DNA from: Aquibacillus saliphilus
GTDB taxonomy: Bacteria; Bacillota; Bacilli; Bacillales; Amphibacillaceae
Assembly (NCBI RefSeq): GCF_020404745.1
Contig: NZ_JAIZAP010000020.1
Location: forward strand, 28,058-92,057
DNA length: 64,000 nt
Direction: 5' to 3'
The position numbers were made by a program, and so were the translations under genes. Positions 1 to 7,587 of the stretch are shown piece after piece. Each line of letters begins with the position of its first letter. Positions within the stretch are counted from its first letter, which is position 1. The notes under the pieces were generated by a model. The model had not been told where the DNA came from, searched no databases, and was given only the letters and a program-made list of their open reading frames with translations.

Positions 1-1054
1 CTGAAACTTGTTGATTTAAATATAACGGTTTAAATAGGATTATTGCTAATAAGCTTGCAAACAGACCATGTAATATTCGTGCGAAAAAATATGGGGCAAA
101 GCGTATGTCTGTTTCTGCTATGATGCTAGCTACTTGAGCCTGAACGGATAGACCATTAAATGCAAGTATGAAGCTAAGAACGATTACTTGAGGAAAGAGA
201 CTAGTTACATCTGTTTGTGCTATTAGCTGGGCACCAAGAGTGATCTCGAATAAACCAGAGAACATGGGTAGCGCAAGTTCTGTTGGTAGACCAACAAGGT
301 TCATAATAACTGCTAATCCACCAGCCAAGATGGTCGAAATTCCGACTAGATAAATTAGTTTTGTAAACACTGAAAATAAGATAATAAAGCCACCTATCAT
401 TAAGAGTGTTTGAACAGAATTAATAACAGCATCACCTAGTATTTTACCGAAAGGTCTTGTATCTTTTAAGCGTGTACGGTGCAACTCTTGTAATGCTTTA
501 TAAATGGATAATCTACTGTTTTTCTCTCGGATTTCTTGACTGTTTTCACCATAGAACCTCATGCAGATACCAACTAATGCATTACCGACATAATGACAAA
601 TAGCGAGAAGAATACCAAGTTGAGCGTCGTGGAAGAAACCGACTGACACTGCAGCAATGATGAATAGAGGGTTTGATGCATTAGTAAAAGATACAAGTCG
701 TTCTGCTTCTATTTTAGTTAATTGTTTTTCTTGTCTTAGTCTTGCTGTTAACTTTGCACCAGATGGATATCCACTAGCCATTCCCATTGCCCAAACGAAA
801 CTTCCTACACCAGGTACATTAAAAAGAGGACGCATTATAGGTTCAAAGAGGACTCCTATAAATCGAACGACACCAAAACCAATTAGTAGCTCGGCAGTTA
901 TGAAAAAGGGTAGAAGAGAAGGAAAAACAGTTCCCCACCACATATCTATTCCTCTTGTACTTGCATCGAGTGCTTCTTTTGGAAATTTTATCAGTGCAAA
1001 AGCAACGAATAGTGCACCTCCAGCTAGAGTTATTGACTTTATTTTAGATTTCAA
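1..1054 (-). CDS. ylbJ: Sporulation integral membrane protein YlbJ (3' end beyond window)
   Basis: The minus strand is open from a TTG at 1054 to the window edge, about 351 codons, so the C-terminus is missing. AGGAGG at 1068-1063, 8 nt upstream, selects this start. The translation is very hydrophobic with many membrane segments and contains GxxS/GYPSGAK-type and NASNPLF stretches typical of nucleoside-recognition (Gate) domain proteins. In B. subtilis YlbJ is a sigma-E-dependent membrane protein needed for heat-resistant spores; its transported molecule is not established. It is divergent from the ylbL protease gene; B. subtilis has ylbK between these two and it is absent here. I did not find a convincing sigma-E promoter upstream. 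Family call is confident; biochemical role is not known. Confidence 0.85.
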   Translation of the reverse strand, partial: MKSKIKSITLAGGALFVAFALIKFPKEALDASTRGIDMWWGTVFPSLLPFFITAELLIGFGVVRFIGVLFEPIMRPLFNVPGVGSFVWAMGMASGYPSGAKLTARLRQEKQLTKIEAERLVSFTNASNPLFIIAAVSVGFFHDAQLGILLAICHYVGNALVGICMRFYGENSQEIREKNSRLSIYKALQELHRTRLKDTRPFGKILGDAVINSVQTLLMIGGFIILFSVFTKLIYLVGISTILAGGLAVIMNLVGLPTELALPMFSGLFEITLGAQLIAQTDVTSLFPQVIVLSFILAFNGLSVQAQVASIIAETDIRFAPYFFARILHGLFASLLAIILFKPLYLNQQVS

Positions 1055-1381
1055 CTTTGAGGCCTCCTAGCTTTCGCGGGGTTCTGTACTTCTTATTACG
1101 AAAATAGTAAAATATGGATAGCTTACAAAATGGGTACAAGCAATTCTCTACCAATATACGCTCATAGATGCTTTTTTTATGCCATATTATATAAAAACAG
1201 TTTTTTATCTGAGGGGAAGAGTGATTTAGTGAATTGAACAAAAGGCTTATCTGTAGGTAAATGAGTAGGGAATGTTTAGAATTGAAGTGTTAAATATTTT
1301 TTAGAATCAGACTGTAAGAATGTGTTTTTTTGAATAATACGAGTCGACAAATTGGCTTTGATGTTTGGAAGGAGAAAAGGA
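1055..1381. other. Divergent intergenic region ylbJ/ylbL, no gene seen
   Basis: These 327 bases separate two divergently transcribed genes. Short reading frames here have no recognisable product. I looked for a sigma-E promoter for ylbJ and a sigma-A promoter for ylbL; only weak partial matches were seen (a GTATATT on the minus strand without a good -10). This is where ylbK would lie in B. subtilis, and no remnant of a patatin-like protein is visible. Confidence 0.5.
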
Positions 1382-2404
1382 ATGAGATTTAATCGTCGTA
1401 ATTTTATACTTAGTATTATTATTATTTTATTAGTGGCTTTTTTGGCAGGATATCGCCTTCCATATTATATTTACAAACCTGGTGGAGCAGATGCACTCAA
1501 TCCAATTGTGGAAGTTAGTGAAGGATTTAAAAGTAAGGGTGACATGCACCTTGTGACGGTTAGAGGTGGTGTAGCAACTCCGGTCCAATATTTGTGGGCA
1601 GCTGTTCGGCCTTATCAAGATATCCAACCAATAAGTGAAGTATTTCCAGAGGGGGTTTCCCAAGAAGATTACTTCCAAGTCCAGTTGCAGATGATGGAGA
1701 GTTCACAGGAGGCTTCCACAGTTGTTGCTTATCAAGCGGCAAATAAAGAAATAGAAATAGAATATGAAGGTGTTTACGTTGTTGCCGTAATTGAGGATAT
1801 GCCAGCTGATGGCATCCTTAAATCTGGTGATAAAATCATTCAAATTGATGACCTTACTATTAAACAAACAGATGAGTTAATCAATTATGTATCAGCGAAA
1901 GAAGTTGGTACTACAATAACAGTTACCGTCGAGAGGGATGGGGATCAGTTAACAAAAGAAATTGAATTAGAGTCCTTTAAGGGAATAGACGATAAAGTTG
2001 GGATCGGTATTCAGTTAGTCACAAATCGAAATGTTACTGTAGATCCTGAGTTAACATTTGCAAGCGGGAATATTGGAGGCCCCAGTGCTGGACTGATGTT
2101 TTCGCTTGAAATATACGATCAGTTAACAGAAGAAGATATAACAAAAGGCTATCAAATTGCTGGTACTGGGGAAATTAGCTATGAGGGTAAAATAGGTAGT
2201 ATTGGTGGTATTGATAAAAAGGTTATTGCTGCAGATAACGAAGGCTGTGACGTCTTTTTTGCTCCAAATCAAGGTGGAGATCCAAATTCTAACTATCAGC
2301 TTGCGCTTGAAACGGCCAAAGACATAGGAACAGACATGCAAGTGGTACCTGTAGATTCATTTGAAGATGCTCTAAATTATTTGCAAGACTTAAAAGCTAA
2401 GTGA
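1382..2404 (+). CDS. ylbL: PDZ-domain Lon-like serine protease (SepM/YlbL family)
   Basis: The 340-residue protein has one N-terminal membrane segment (about residues 8-25), a central PDZ domain (about 125-190) and a C-terminal Lon-type protease domain with the catalytic serine in GGPSAG (about Ser234) and the lysine of the dyad about 45 residues later in IDKKV. I chose ATG 1382 because GGAAGGAG lies 7 nt upstream; an in-frame ATG at 1361 and a farther start have no such site. YlbL in B. subtilis is an extracytoplasmic membrane-anchored protease implicated in degrading the DNA-damage checkpoint protein YneA; the streptococcal relative SepM trims competence peptide. Substrate in this organism is inferred only. 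It ends in a terminator shared with the convergent tmcAL. Confidence 0.9.
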   Translation: MRFNRRNFILSIIIILLVAFLAGYRLPYYIYKPGGADALNPIVEVSEGFKSKGDMHLVTVRGGVATPVQYLWAAVRPYQDIQPISEVFPEGVSQEDYFQVQLQMMESSQEASTVVAYQAANKEIEIEYEGVYVVAVIEDMPADGILKSGDKIIQIDDLTIKQTDELINYVSAKEVGTTITVTVERDGDQLTKEIELESFKGIDDKVGIGIQLVTNRNVTVDPELTFASGNIGGPSAGLMFSLEIYDQLTEEDITKGYQIAGTGEISYEGKIGSIGGIDKKVIAADNEGCDVFFAPNQGGDPNSNYQLALETAKDIGTDMQVVPVDSFEDALNYLQDLKAK

Positions 2405-2419
2405 TTATATTTATCTTAA

Positions 2420-2453
2420 AAAGAAGACTGACTTGAAGTCAGTCTTCTTTTTA
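2420..2453. terminator. Bidirectional terminator between ylbL and tmcAL
   Basis: A perfect 12-bp inverted repeat (GAAGACTGACTT and its complement) separated by a single base is flanked by A-rich and T-rich runs, so it can end transcripts from both the ylbL and the convergent tmcAL side. Confidence 0.9.
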
Positions 2454-3662
2454 ATCTACTATATAGGGCGGACCAATTTCTTGTTTGCGTAATTTCTTAC
2501 GTTTGATTGGATTGATAATACTGTAATAAGAATCACTAGCTTGTTTCTCAATAGATGCTACTGGGTGATAGCGATCTTTAAGTGTTGTAATCAGCGGAAT
2601 TTCCATATGTTTTTTTGCTTTGTTCAGATAAGCTTGACCATTCTTAGTCATCGCTAATAGTCGAACGTAAGGCAATGGTTCGTTAGTTAATGATAAAATA
2701 GATTCTTTTGTTGTGTTTACCAAGATGTGTGTGAACATTCGTTGCAGCCTAGTCCAGGTATATCTTTTTGTTTTTATATCATGCATCCAGGAGTCAAAAC
2801 TAGTGGCTTCTTGAGCTGTTCGTTTTAACCGGTGCTCTAACCCTTCATCAACGCCATTAATTTGCCTGAGCTCTGTCTCAGACATTGTGAGGACACGATA
2901 GTGTATTAAATCAAAATAATGTTCAAAATAGTGCCATACACCAGAATGTTGTTTATACTCAATTAATCCCTCTATCATTGATGAAGGAAGTGCTTCGCCG
3001 GCAATTGGTGTAATTTGGTTATTATCAATTATTTCCTTGCGAATACTGGTAGCACTAGCAATTTGATTATTAATATCTTGATCGTGATAGTTATTTTTTG
3101 TCCGTTTTATTGTGACAGGTCTAATAGGATAATTGTTTTGGTAAATACTTTTAAGGTAACTAAAACCTAAAATGTTGTTTGGCTGTGATAAGTCAATATT
3201 CCCTTGTGTTAATCCAATTGATTGATAAGCTTGTCTACTTGCTTCTGGAAAGGAAACACCAAGGGTCAGTTGTCTTTTAAGTTCGTGCTTAAAGTCTTCC
3301 TGTTTCGTTTGAAATATATTGTATGCATTAATAAAATCGTTAATTTCTCCACTCTCACTTCCAAAACACAAAGAACTAACACCTAATGCTGCTAAGGTTG
3401 AAACAGCTCCTTTTGCAAATAAGTCACTGTTTTGGACAGAATAAATAAAAGGTAACTCAACAACGATATCAACACCTTGTTTGACAGCTATTTGTGCTCG
3501 TTTGAATTTATCAATGATGGCAGGTTCGCCTCGTTGTAAAAAATCACCACTCATTACCGCTATCATACAGTCAGCATTTGTAGCTTTTTTTGATTGTTCT
3601 AGGTGATAATAGTGCCCATTGTGAAATGGATTGTACTCGACGATTAGTCCACATGCATTCAT
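2451..3662 (-). CDS. tmcAL: tRNA(Met) cytidine acetate ligase TmcAL
   Basis: This 403-residue protein (formerly YlbM) matches the family that uses acetate and ATP to make N4-acetylcytidine at the wobble base of elongator tRNA-Met. The nucleotidyltransferase-like HNGH motif is at the N-terminus (IVEYNPFHNGH), followed by SGDFLQRGEPA, SFPEASR and SATSIR segments typical of the family. ATG 3662 is chosen over the TTG at 3671 because AGGGG lies 9 nt upstream of the ATG and the protein then begins MNACGLIVEYN, as expected. The gene runs opposite to its neighbours and is divergent from ylbN, the same arrangement as in B. subtilis. Confidence 0.92.
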   Translation of the reverse strand: MNACGLIVEYNPFHNGHYYHLEQSKKATNADCMIAVMSGDFLQRGEPAIIDKFKRAQIAVKQGVDIVVELPFIYSVQNSDLFAKGAVSTLAALGVSSLCFGSESGEINDFINAYNIFQTKQEDFKHELKRQLTLGVSFPEASRQAYQSIGLTQGNIDLSQPNNILGFSYLKSIYQNNYPIRPVTIKRTKNNYHDQDINNQIASATSIRKEIIDNNQITPIAGEALPSSMIEGLIEYKQHSGVWHYFEHYFDLIHYRVLTMSETELRQINGVDEGLEHRLKRTAQEATSFDSWMHDIKTKRYTWTRLQRMFTHILVNTTKESILSLTNEPLPYVRLLAMTKNGQAYLNKAKKHMEIPLITTLKDRYHPVASIEKQASDSYYSIINPIKRKKLRKQEIGPPYIVD

Positions 3663-3845
3663 AGTTAACAACCCCTATATGTATTAGTTTTATTATACCT
3701 GTTTTTACAGGAAATGGACAAGAGGGGGAAGTAGGCAAGAAGTTGAAAAATAGATTTACTATATGTTAGGATATGTAAATATGAGTTAAATCAAGAATTT
3801 TTAGAGTTATATCTTGGATAAATAAATGCCTGTAAAGAAAAAATA

Positions 3846-3874
3846 TTGACAAAAAGCGTTATTCCTAATAAAAT
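3846..3874 (+). promoter_or_regulatory. Sigma-A promoter for ylbN-rpmF
   Basis: TTGACA at 3846-3851 and TAAAAT at 3869-3874 are separated by exactly 17 bases, a near-consensus vegetative promoter. It lies about 28 nt before the ylbN start and has no competing gene to drive. Confidence 0.85.
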
Positions 3875-3901
3875 AACCTTTGTTGCCTAGAGGTGATAGT
3901 G

Positions 3902-4432
3902 ATGAAAATTCCTGTTCAAAAGTTGAAAATTAGTGGTTCAGAACCATTAGACTTTGAGGAAGATGTAGATGTCTCTGAAGTTGTAGAAATGAACAATGAT
4001 ATTCGAAAAATTGACCCTGTTCATGTTAAAGGAAATGCAACCATGCAGGGGAATGAAATTACTTTTCATTTTTCAATTGATGGTACAATGATTTTACCAT
4101 GTGCAAGGACCCTAGTTGATGTGAATTATCCTTTTCAAGTGGATGTAATAGAGGTTTTCTCTACTTCTCCTTATTATAACGAAGAAGATGATTCAGAAAT
4201 TCATCCTGTTAGTGGAGAAATGCTTGACTTAACTCCGTATATCAAGGAAAATGTTTTATTGGAAGTTCCTTTTCGTGTGTTTTCAGATGATAAGGAAGTT
4301 CAGGAAAATGCATTAACAGAGGGTGAAGGCTGGGAATTACAAACTGACGATCAAAATGAACAGAAAGTAGACCCACGTCTTCAGAAATTGCAATCATTAC
4401 TAGATGATAACAATGAAGAGGGAAATCGGTGA
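3902..4432 (+). CDS. ylbN: YceD/DUF177 family protein
   Basis: A 176-residue acidic protein of the DUF177 (YceD) family, which is found next to rpmF across bacteria and is linked to 23S rRNA accumulation in E. coli and plants. The conserved core is an N-terminal half ending in the GTMILPCARTL segment, followed by a DLTPYIKENVLLEVPFRV block typical of the family, then a charged tail. ATG 3902 follows AGGTGA by 5 nt; a GTG at 3893 and another at 3899 are possible but give non-conserved extensions. It is followed 91 nt later by rpmF and likely shares its mRNA. No enzymatic activity is known. Confidence 0.85.
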   Translation: MKIPVQKLKISGSEPLDFEEDVDVSEVVEMNNDIRKIDPVHVKGNATMQGNEITFHFSIDGTMILPCARTLVDVNYPFQVDVIEVFSTSPYYNEEDDSEIHPVSGEMLDLTPYIKENVLLEVPFRVFSDDKEVQENALTEGEGWELQTDDQNEQKVDPRLQKLQSLLDDNNEEGNR

Positions 4433-4523
4433 GGTAAGGTGTTATAGAAAAACTCTGCCTTTGCCTTATTTATGATTACGAATAAGGATGATTTTCGTTT
4501 CGTGTATAAAGGAGGTGTAAGAC

Positions 4524-4697
4524 ATGGCAGTACCAAAAAGAAAAACTTCTAAAAAAGTAAAAAATCAACGCCGTACGCATAAGAAGTTACACGTACCTGG
4601 CATGATTGAGTGTTCAAATTGTGGTGAACTTACAAAATCACACCATGTTTGCAAATCTTGTGGACATTATGATGGTAAACAAGTGGTTGAACAATAG
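4524..4697 (+). CDS. rpmF: 50S ribosomal protein L32
   Basis: This 57-codon gene starts at ATG 4524 behind an excellent AAAGGAGGTG. The product begins [19 protein letters not shown], the signature L32 N-terminus, and carries two CxxC pairs (Cys30/33 and Cys43/46), so it is the zinc-binding form. L32 is a small protein of the large ribosomal subunit near the peptidyl transferase region. Coupling with ylbN matches B. subtilis and most bacteria. A rho-independent terminator follows. Confidence 0.97.
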   Translation: MAVPKRKTSKKVKNQRRTHKKLHVPGMIECSNCGELTKSHHVCKSCGHYDGKQVVEQ

Positions 4698-4705
4698 AAT
4701 GCACG

Positions 4706-4747
4706 AAAAAAAGATGGCTGTATAACTTGCAGTTATCTTTTTTTTAT
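4706..4747 (+). terminator. Terminator after rpmF
   Basis: An ATAACT/AGTTAT stem with a 3-nt loop, extended by AAGAT/ATCTT-type pairing, is followed by eight Ts directly after rpmF. Confidence 0.85.
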
Positions 4748-4814
4748 TCATTAATAGTTCAAATGACGTTCTATAAGCGATACAAAATTATCAAAATAGA
4801 AAATAAATTATTCT

Positions 4815-4839
4815 ATCATTCCTATCGTTTGCATACATT
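4815..4839 (+). promoter_or_regulatory. Possible sigma-E promoter of gerR
   Basis: CATACATT at 4832-4839 matches the sigma-E -10 consensus (CATACAnT). The -35 region about 14 nt upstream (TCTATC) is only a weak match. The B. subtilis orthologue gerR is transcribed by sigma-E, which supports the reading. Confidence 0.4.
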
Positions 4840-4871
4840 GATAGCAAACGTATAAATAGAGGAGGGATGAG

Positions 4872-5360
4872 ATGAATAATATGAGACAGGATGCATGGAG
4901 CCAAGATGAAGATCTACTTCTTGCAGAGACAGTACTGCGTTATATTCGGGAAGGTAAGACTCAACTTGAGGCTTTTAAAGAGGTAGGTAAACGCCTATCT
5001 AGAACGCCTGCTGCATGTGGTTTTCGTTGGAATGCTTCAATTAGAAAGCAGTATCAAAAAGCTATACAAATGGCTAAAAAAGATAGAAAGCAACAAGTGG
5101 ATACTTATGACATACTTCTTCCAAGTACTGAACAAAATGAGGAAGGTACGCTTGATGCAGCTATCTCTTTATTAGAAAAAATGAAAGTGAACTATTATTC
5201 AGTAAGCGAGCAAAGTAGCGAGTCTGCTGAGGAAAAAGTTCAGTTACTTAATGAGGAAATTGCAGAATTAAAGCAACAACTTACAAGATATGAACAAGCA
5301 TGGCAGGAAATGGGTCAGTTGTGGCATTGGATTGAACCGAATCAAAAAAGTAAAACTTAG
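4872..5360 (+). CDS. gerR: GerR/RsfA-family sporulation transcription regulator
   Basis: The 162-residue protein opens with a Myb/SANT-like DNA-binding domain (residues about 5-60: [30 protein letters not shown]), the hallmark of the RsfA/GerR family, and ends in a coiled coil (about 115-150, [17 protein letters not shown]). RsfA tunes sigma-F genes in the forespore; GerR (YlbO) represses selected sigma-E genes late in the mother cell. Its position between rpmF and ylbP matches ylbO, so I call gerR. GGAGGG 5 nt before ATG 4872 sets the start. Confidence 0.85.
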   Translation: MNNMRQDAWSQDEDLLLAETVLRYIREGKTQLEAFKEVGKRLSRTPAACGFRWNASIRKQYQKAIQMAKKDRKQQVDTYDILLPSTEQNEEGTLDAAISLLEKMKVNYYSVSEQSSESAEEKVQLLNEEIAELKQQLTRYEQAWQEMGQLWHWIEPNQKSKT

Positions 5361-5395
5361 GCAAATTGATTCTTTAAATATCATCTATAAAATTC

Positions 5396-5438
5396 AAACC
5401 CTCGCTGGTCATCCAAGGGAATGGCGGCAAGGGTTTTT
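5396..5438. terminator. Terminator between gerR and ylbP
   Basis: AAACCCT-C-GC pairs with GC-A-AGGGTTT around a loop of about 23 nt and is followed by five Ts on the plus strand. It sits between two convergent genes. Confidence 0.6.
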
Positions 5439-5474
5439 AAATTGTTCGTTTACTCTTCTAAAGATGCTGATTTA

Positions 5475-5948
5475 TCAAGTTTGTTCATATATCCCGTCTG
5501 GAGACCAAATTAACGGGTTCTCACCTAAATCTCGTTCCACTTGATATTTCGCTTTTTCAAACCCCATTTTTTTCCAAAAATCATGAGAATTAACCCTCGG
5601 ATTTGTTTTTATTGCCAATCGAAAGCTTTTAGCGAAGTCTACTAAAGTTTTGCCAAAACCTTTGTCACGATAGTCTGGTAAAACCTCCAATTTCCATAAT
5701 TCAAGGTAATCTTGTGAAGGGTCAAAATACTGGTTATATTTTGCACTTACTTTATATAAGCTCATCCTTGCCACTAAAGCGTTTCCAAAGTATATGCCAT
5801 AAAAAGGTGACTCACTATCATTTTCAATAATATTGCTTTCTAAATCTTCTAGCATAGAAAGTTCTTGATTTCCATACTCTTTAAATTTTTTGAACTTTTC
5901 TAATGTCTTATAATTAACTAACAATCTCTCAACTTTTACAGATTCCAT
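5475..5948 (-). CDS. ylbP: GNAT-family N-acetyltransferase (YlbP)
   Basis: A 157-residue GNAT fold protein. The acetyl-CoA pyrophosphate loop is visible as DYRDKGFGKTL near residue 113, preceded by the beta-4 strand LWKLEVLP, and the C-terminus carries FWKKMGFEKA as in many GNATs. Substrate is unknown. The gene is transcribed against its neighbours from a good promoter and has AAGGGG before its ATG. Location and length match B. subtilis ylbP. Confidence 0.85.
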   Translation of the reverse strand: MESVKVERLLVNYKTLEKFKKFKEYGNQELSMLEDLESNIIENDSESPFYGIYFGNALVARMSLYKVSAKYNQYFDPSQDYLELWKLEVLPDYRDKGFGKTLVDFAKSFRLAIKTNPRVNSHDFWKKMGFEKAKYQVERDLGENPLIWSPDGIYEQT

Positions 5949-5980
5949 GTAATTACCCCTTTCTGCAAAACTCTGTTTTC

Positions 5981-6009
5981 ATTATAGTATAAATAATTTT
6001 AGAATCCAA
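5981..6009 (-). promoter_or_regulatory. Sigma-A promoter of ylbP
   Basis: Read on the minus strand, TTGGAT (6009-6004) and TATAAT (5986-5981) are 17 bases apart, about 30 nt upstream of the ylbP ATG. Confidence 0.75.
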
Positions 6010-6232
6010 TTACTAGTTTAGTCAATTTCATAATACTAATTTTTGCAAATGTCATCCTTGGATGATATTTGCTGCATTAAGATAATTGTGAAATTGATTC
6101 AGTTATTTTAATCATTAGCGGGAAAGAACCGCGTCTTAAATTAAAATGCTGATAATGTTATTTATTTTCAAGAAAAGTTTGCTACAATAATCAGAGTCAG
6201 CATACATACTTGTTTGGGTGGAGTGGATTAAT

Positions 6233-7117
6233 ATGAGAATAGGAATTATTGGTGGGGGATCAATTGGTCTCTTAATGGCAGCTCTTTTGGCCGAACAAGG
6301 GCACATCATTACTATTTATGTTAAAAGGGTCGAACAAAAGAAAACTATAAATCAAGATGGTTTAACAATCCGTCCATATAATAAGGTTTACCCGGTTACC
6401 GCTTTGTTGTTGGAAGATAGACTAACTGGTGAAGATGATTTAGTGCTTGTCTGTGTAAAGCAATATCAGCTAAAGGATATCTATCGTTTCACTACAAATT
6501 CAAGTTTTCCAATTATCTTTATGCAAAATGGGATGGACCATGTAGAAGAAATTCAACAACTTGAACTAACTAATACTATTATATTAGCTTCATCAGAACA
6601 TGGTGCAATCAGAGTGAGTGATTCGGTGGTAAACCATACAGGTAGGGGTCAACTGAATATGGCGATATTAGCAGGTGATTCTTCTTTGTTGATTTCAATC
6701 AATCACTTGTTAACCAGTGATAATTTTCCGATTGAAATTAACGAGAATTGGTTTTATATGCTTGCAAACAAATTAATCATAAATGCAGTGATTAATCCAA
6801 TAACGGCCATATTTCAAGTTAATAATGGTCAAATCATTTCTAATCCCTATTTATTTAAATTAAGTAACCTGTTGTGTAACGAGGTTTGTCACGTACTAAA
6901 ACTAGAACACCAAGAACAGTGGAAAAGAATTATGTCAGTTGCCACCAATACGAAGGATAATAAATCCTCTATGCATTTAGATGTTGTTAAACAAAGAAGA
7001 ACTGAAATTGAGGGGATATTAGGATACATCATTAAACAATCAAATGGCGATTTGCCACATACATTATTTGTTTATCAAAGTATCAAGGCTCTAGAATGGA
7101 ATTATAAGGGGAAGTGA
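6233..7117 (+). CDS. panE: 2-dehydropantoate 2-reductase
   Basis: The 294-residue protein is a ketopantoate reductase, which uses NADPH to make pantoate for coenzyme A synthesis. It begins with a Rossmann GxGxxG-type loop (IGIIGGGSIGLLMA), contains QNGMDH, matching the family NG signature, and near residue 178 the LANKLIINAVINPITA helix carrying the catalytic lysine. ATG 6233 is preferred to the GTG at 6218, since the protein then starts directly at the first beta strand with GGTGGAG about 9 nt upstream. Order panE after ylbP matches B. subtilis (ylbQ). It is followed after 6 nt by a membrane-protein gene, probably cotranscribed. Confidence 0.9.
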   Translation: MRIGIIGGGSIGLLMAALLAEQGHIITIYVKRVEQKKTINQDGLTIRPYNKVYPVTALLLEDRLTGEDDLVLVCVKQYQLKDIYRFTTNSSFPIIFMQNGMDHVEEIQQLELTNTIILASSEHGAIRVSDSVVNHTGRGQLNMAILAGDSSLLISINHLLTSDNFPIEINENWFYMLANKLIINAVINPITAIFQVNNGQIISNPYLFKLSNLLCNEVCHVLKLEHQEQWKRIMSVATNTKDNKSSMHLDVVKQRRTEIEGILGYIIKQSNGDLPHTLFVYQSIKALEWNYKGK

Positions 7118-7123
7118 ACTAAA

Positions 7124-7507
7124 ATGATTGATATAATTTCTTATCTTGTCGAAGTAATTATTTACGTTCCAATACTAATAACGATAATAACGTACGTTAT
7201 TGCAAAGAAAGTGCAAAGAAATAATTGGAAAGCTATACATATATCAGTTAACTATTCAACATTATTGTATATTATTTCAGTTGGAATGTTACTCGATATC
7301 ATTTTTAATCGTAACTTTTTTAGTATAATAATTATCGTTTTGCTAATCATGCTTTCAATATCTGTTATCGTTCAGTGGAAAGTTAAAGAAGAAATATTGT
7401 TTCGCTATGTTTGGAAAGGGTTTTGGCGATGTTCATTTCTTTTGTTTGGATTTAGTTACATTGGTCTGATTATTATAGGCATCGCGAGGTACATAATGGA
7501 GTTATAA
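7124..7507 (+). CDS. DUF3397-type membrane protein
   Basis: A 127-residue, strongly hydrophobic protein with four predicted membrane helices (about 8-27, 42-60, 66-86 and 100-122) separated by short basic loops (KKVQRNNWK, WKVKEEILFRYVWKGFWR). Size, topology and position between panE and bshC fit the DUF3397 family of Bacillaceae, whose function is unknown. It starts only 6 nt after panE, so it is probably cotranscribed with it. Confidence 0.65.
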   Translation: MIDIISYLVEVIIYVPILITIITYVIAKKVQRNNWKAIHISVNYSTLLYIISVGMLLDIIFNRNFFSIIIIVLLIMLSISVIVQWKVKEEILFRYVWKGFWRCSFLLFGFSYIGLIIIGIARYIMEL

Positions 7508-7587
7508 ACATAACAAGTGAATTTGAAAGTGCTTTTATGTAAAATACGGATAGTAATGAATATTATATATTAGAAGGAGCAAGTTCT

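Noticed and set aside
657..1070. Plus-strand frame of 137 codons
   Set aside because: It is the complement of ylbJ, which is a clear membrane protein on the minus strand with a ribosome-binding site.
5290..5544. 84-codon plus-strand frame over the end of gerR and ylbP
   Set aside because: It overlaps two convergent genes and a terminator, with no ribosome-binding site or recognisable product.
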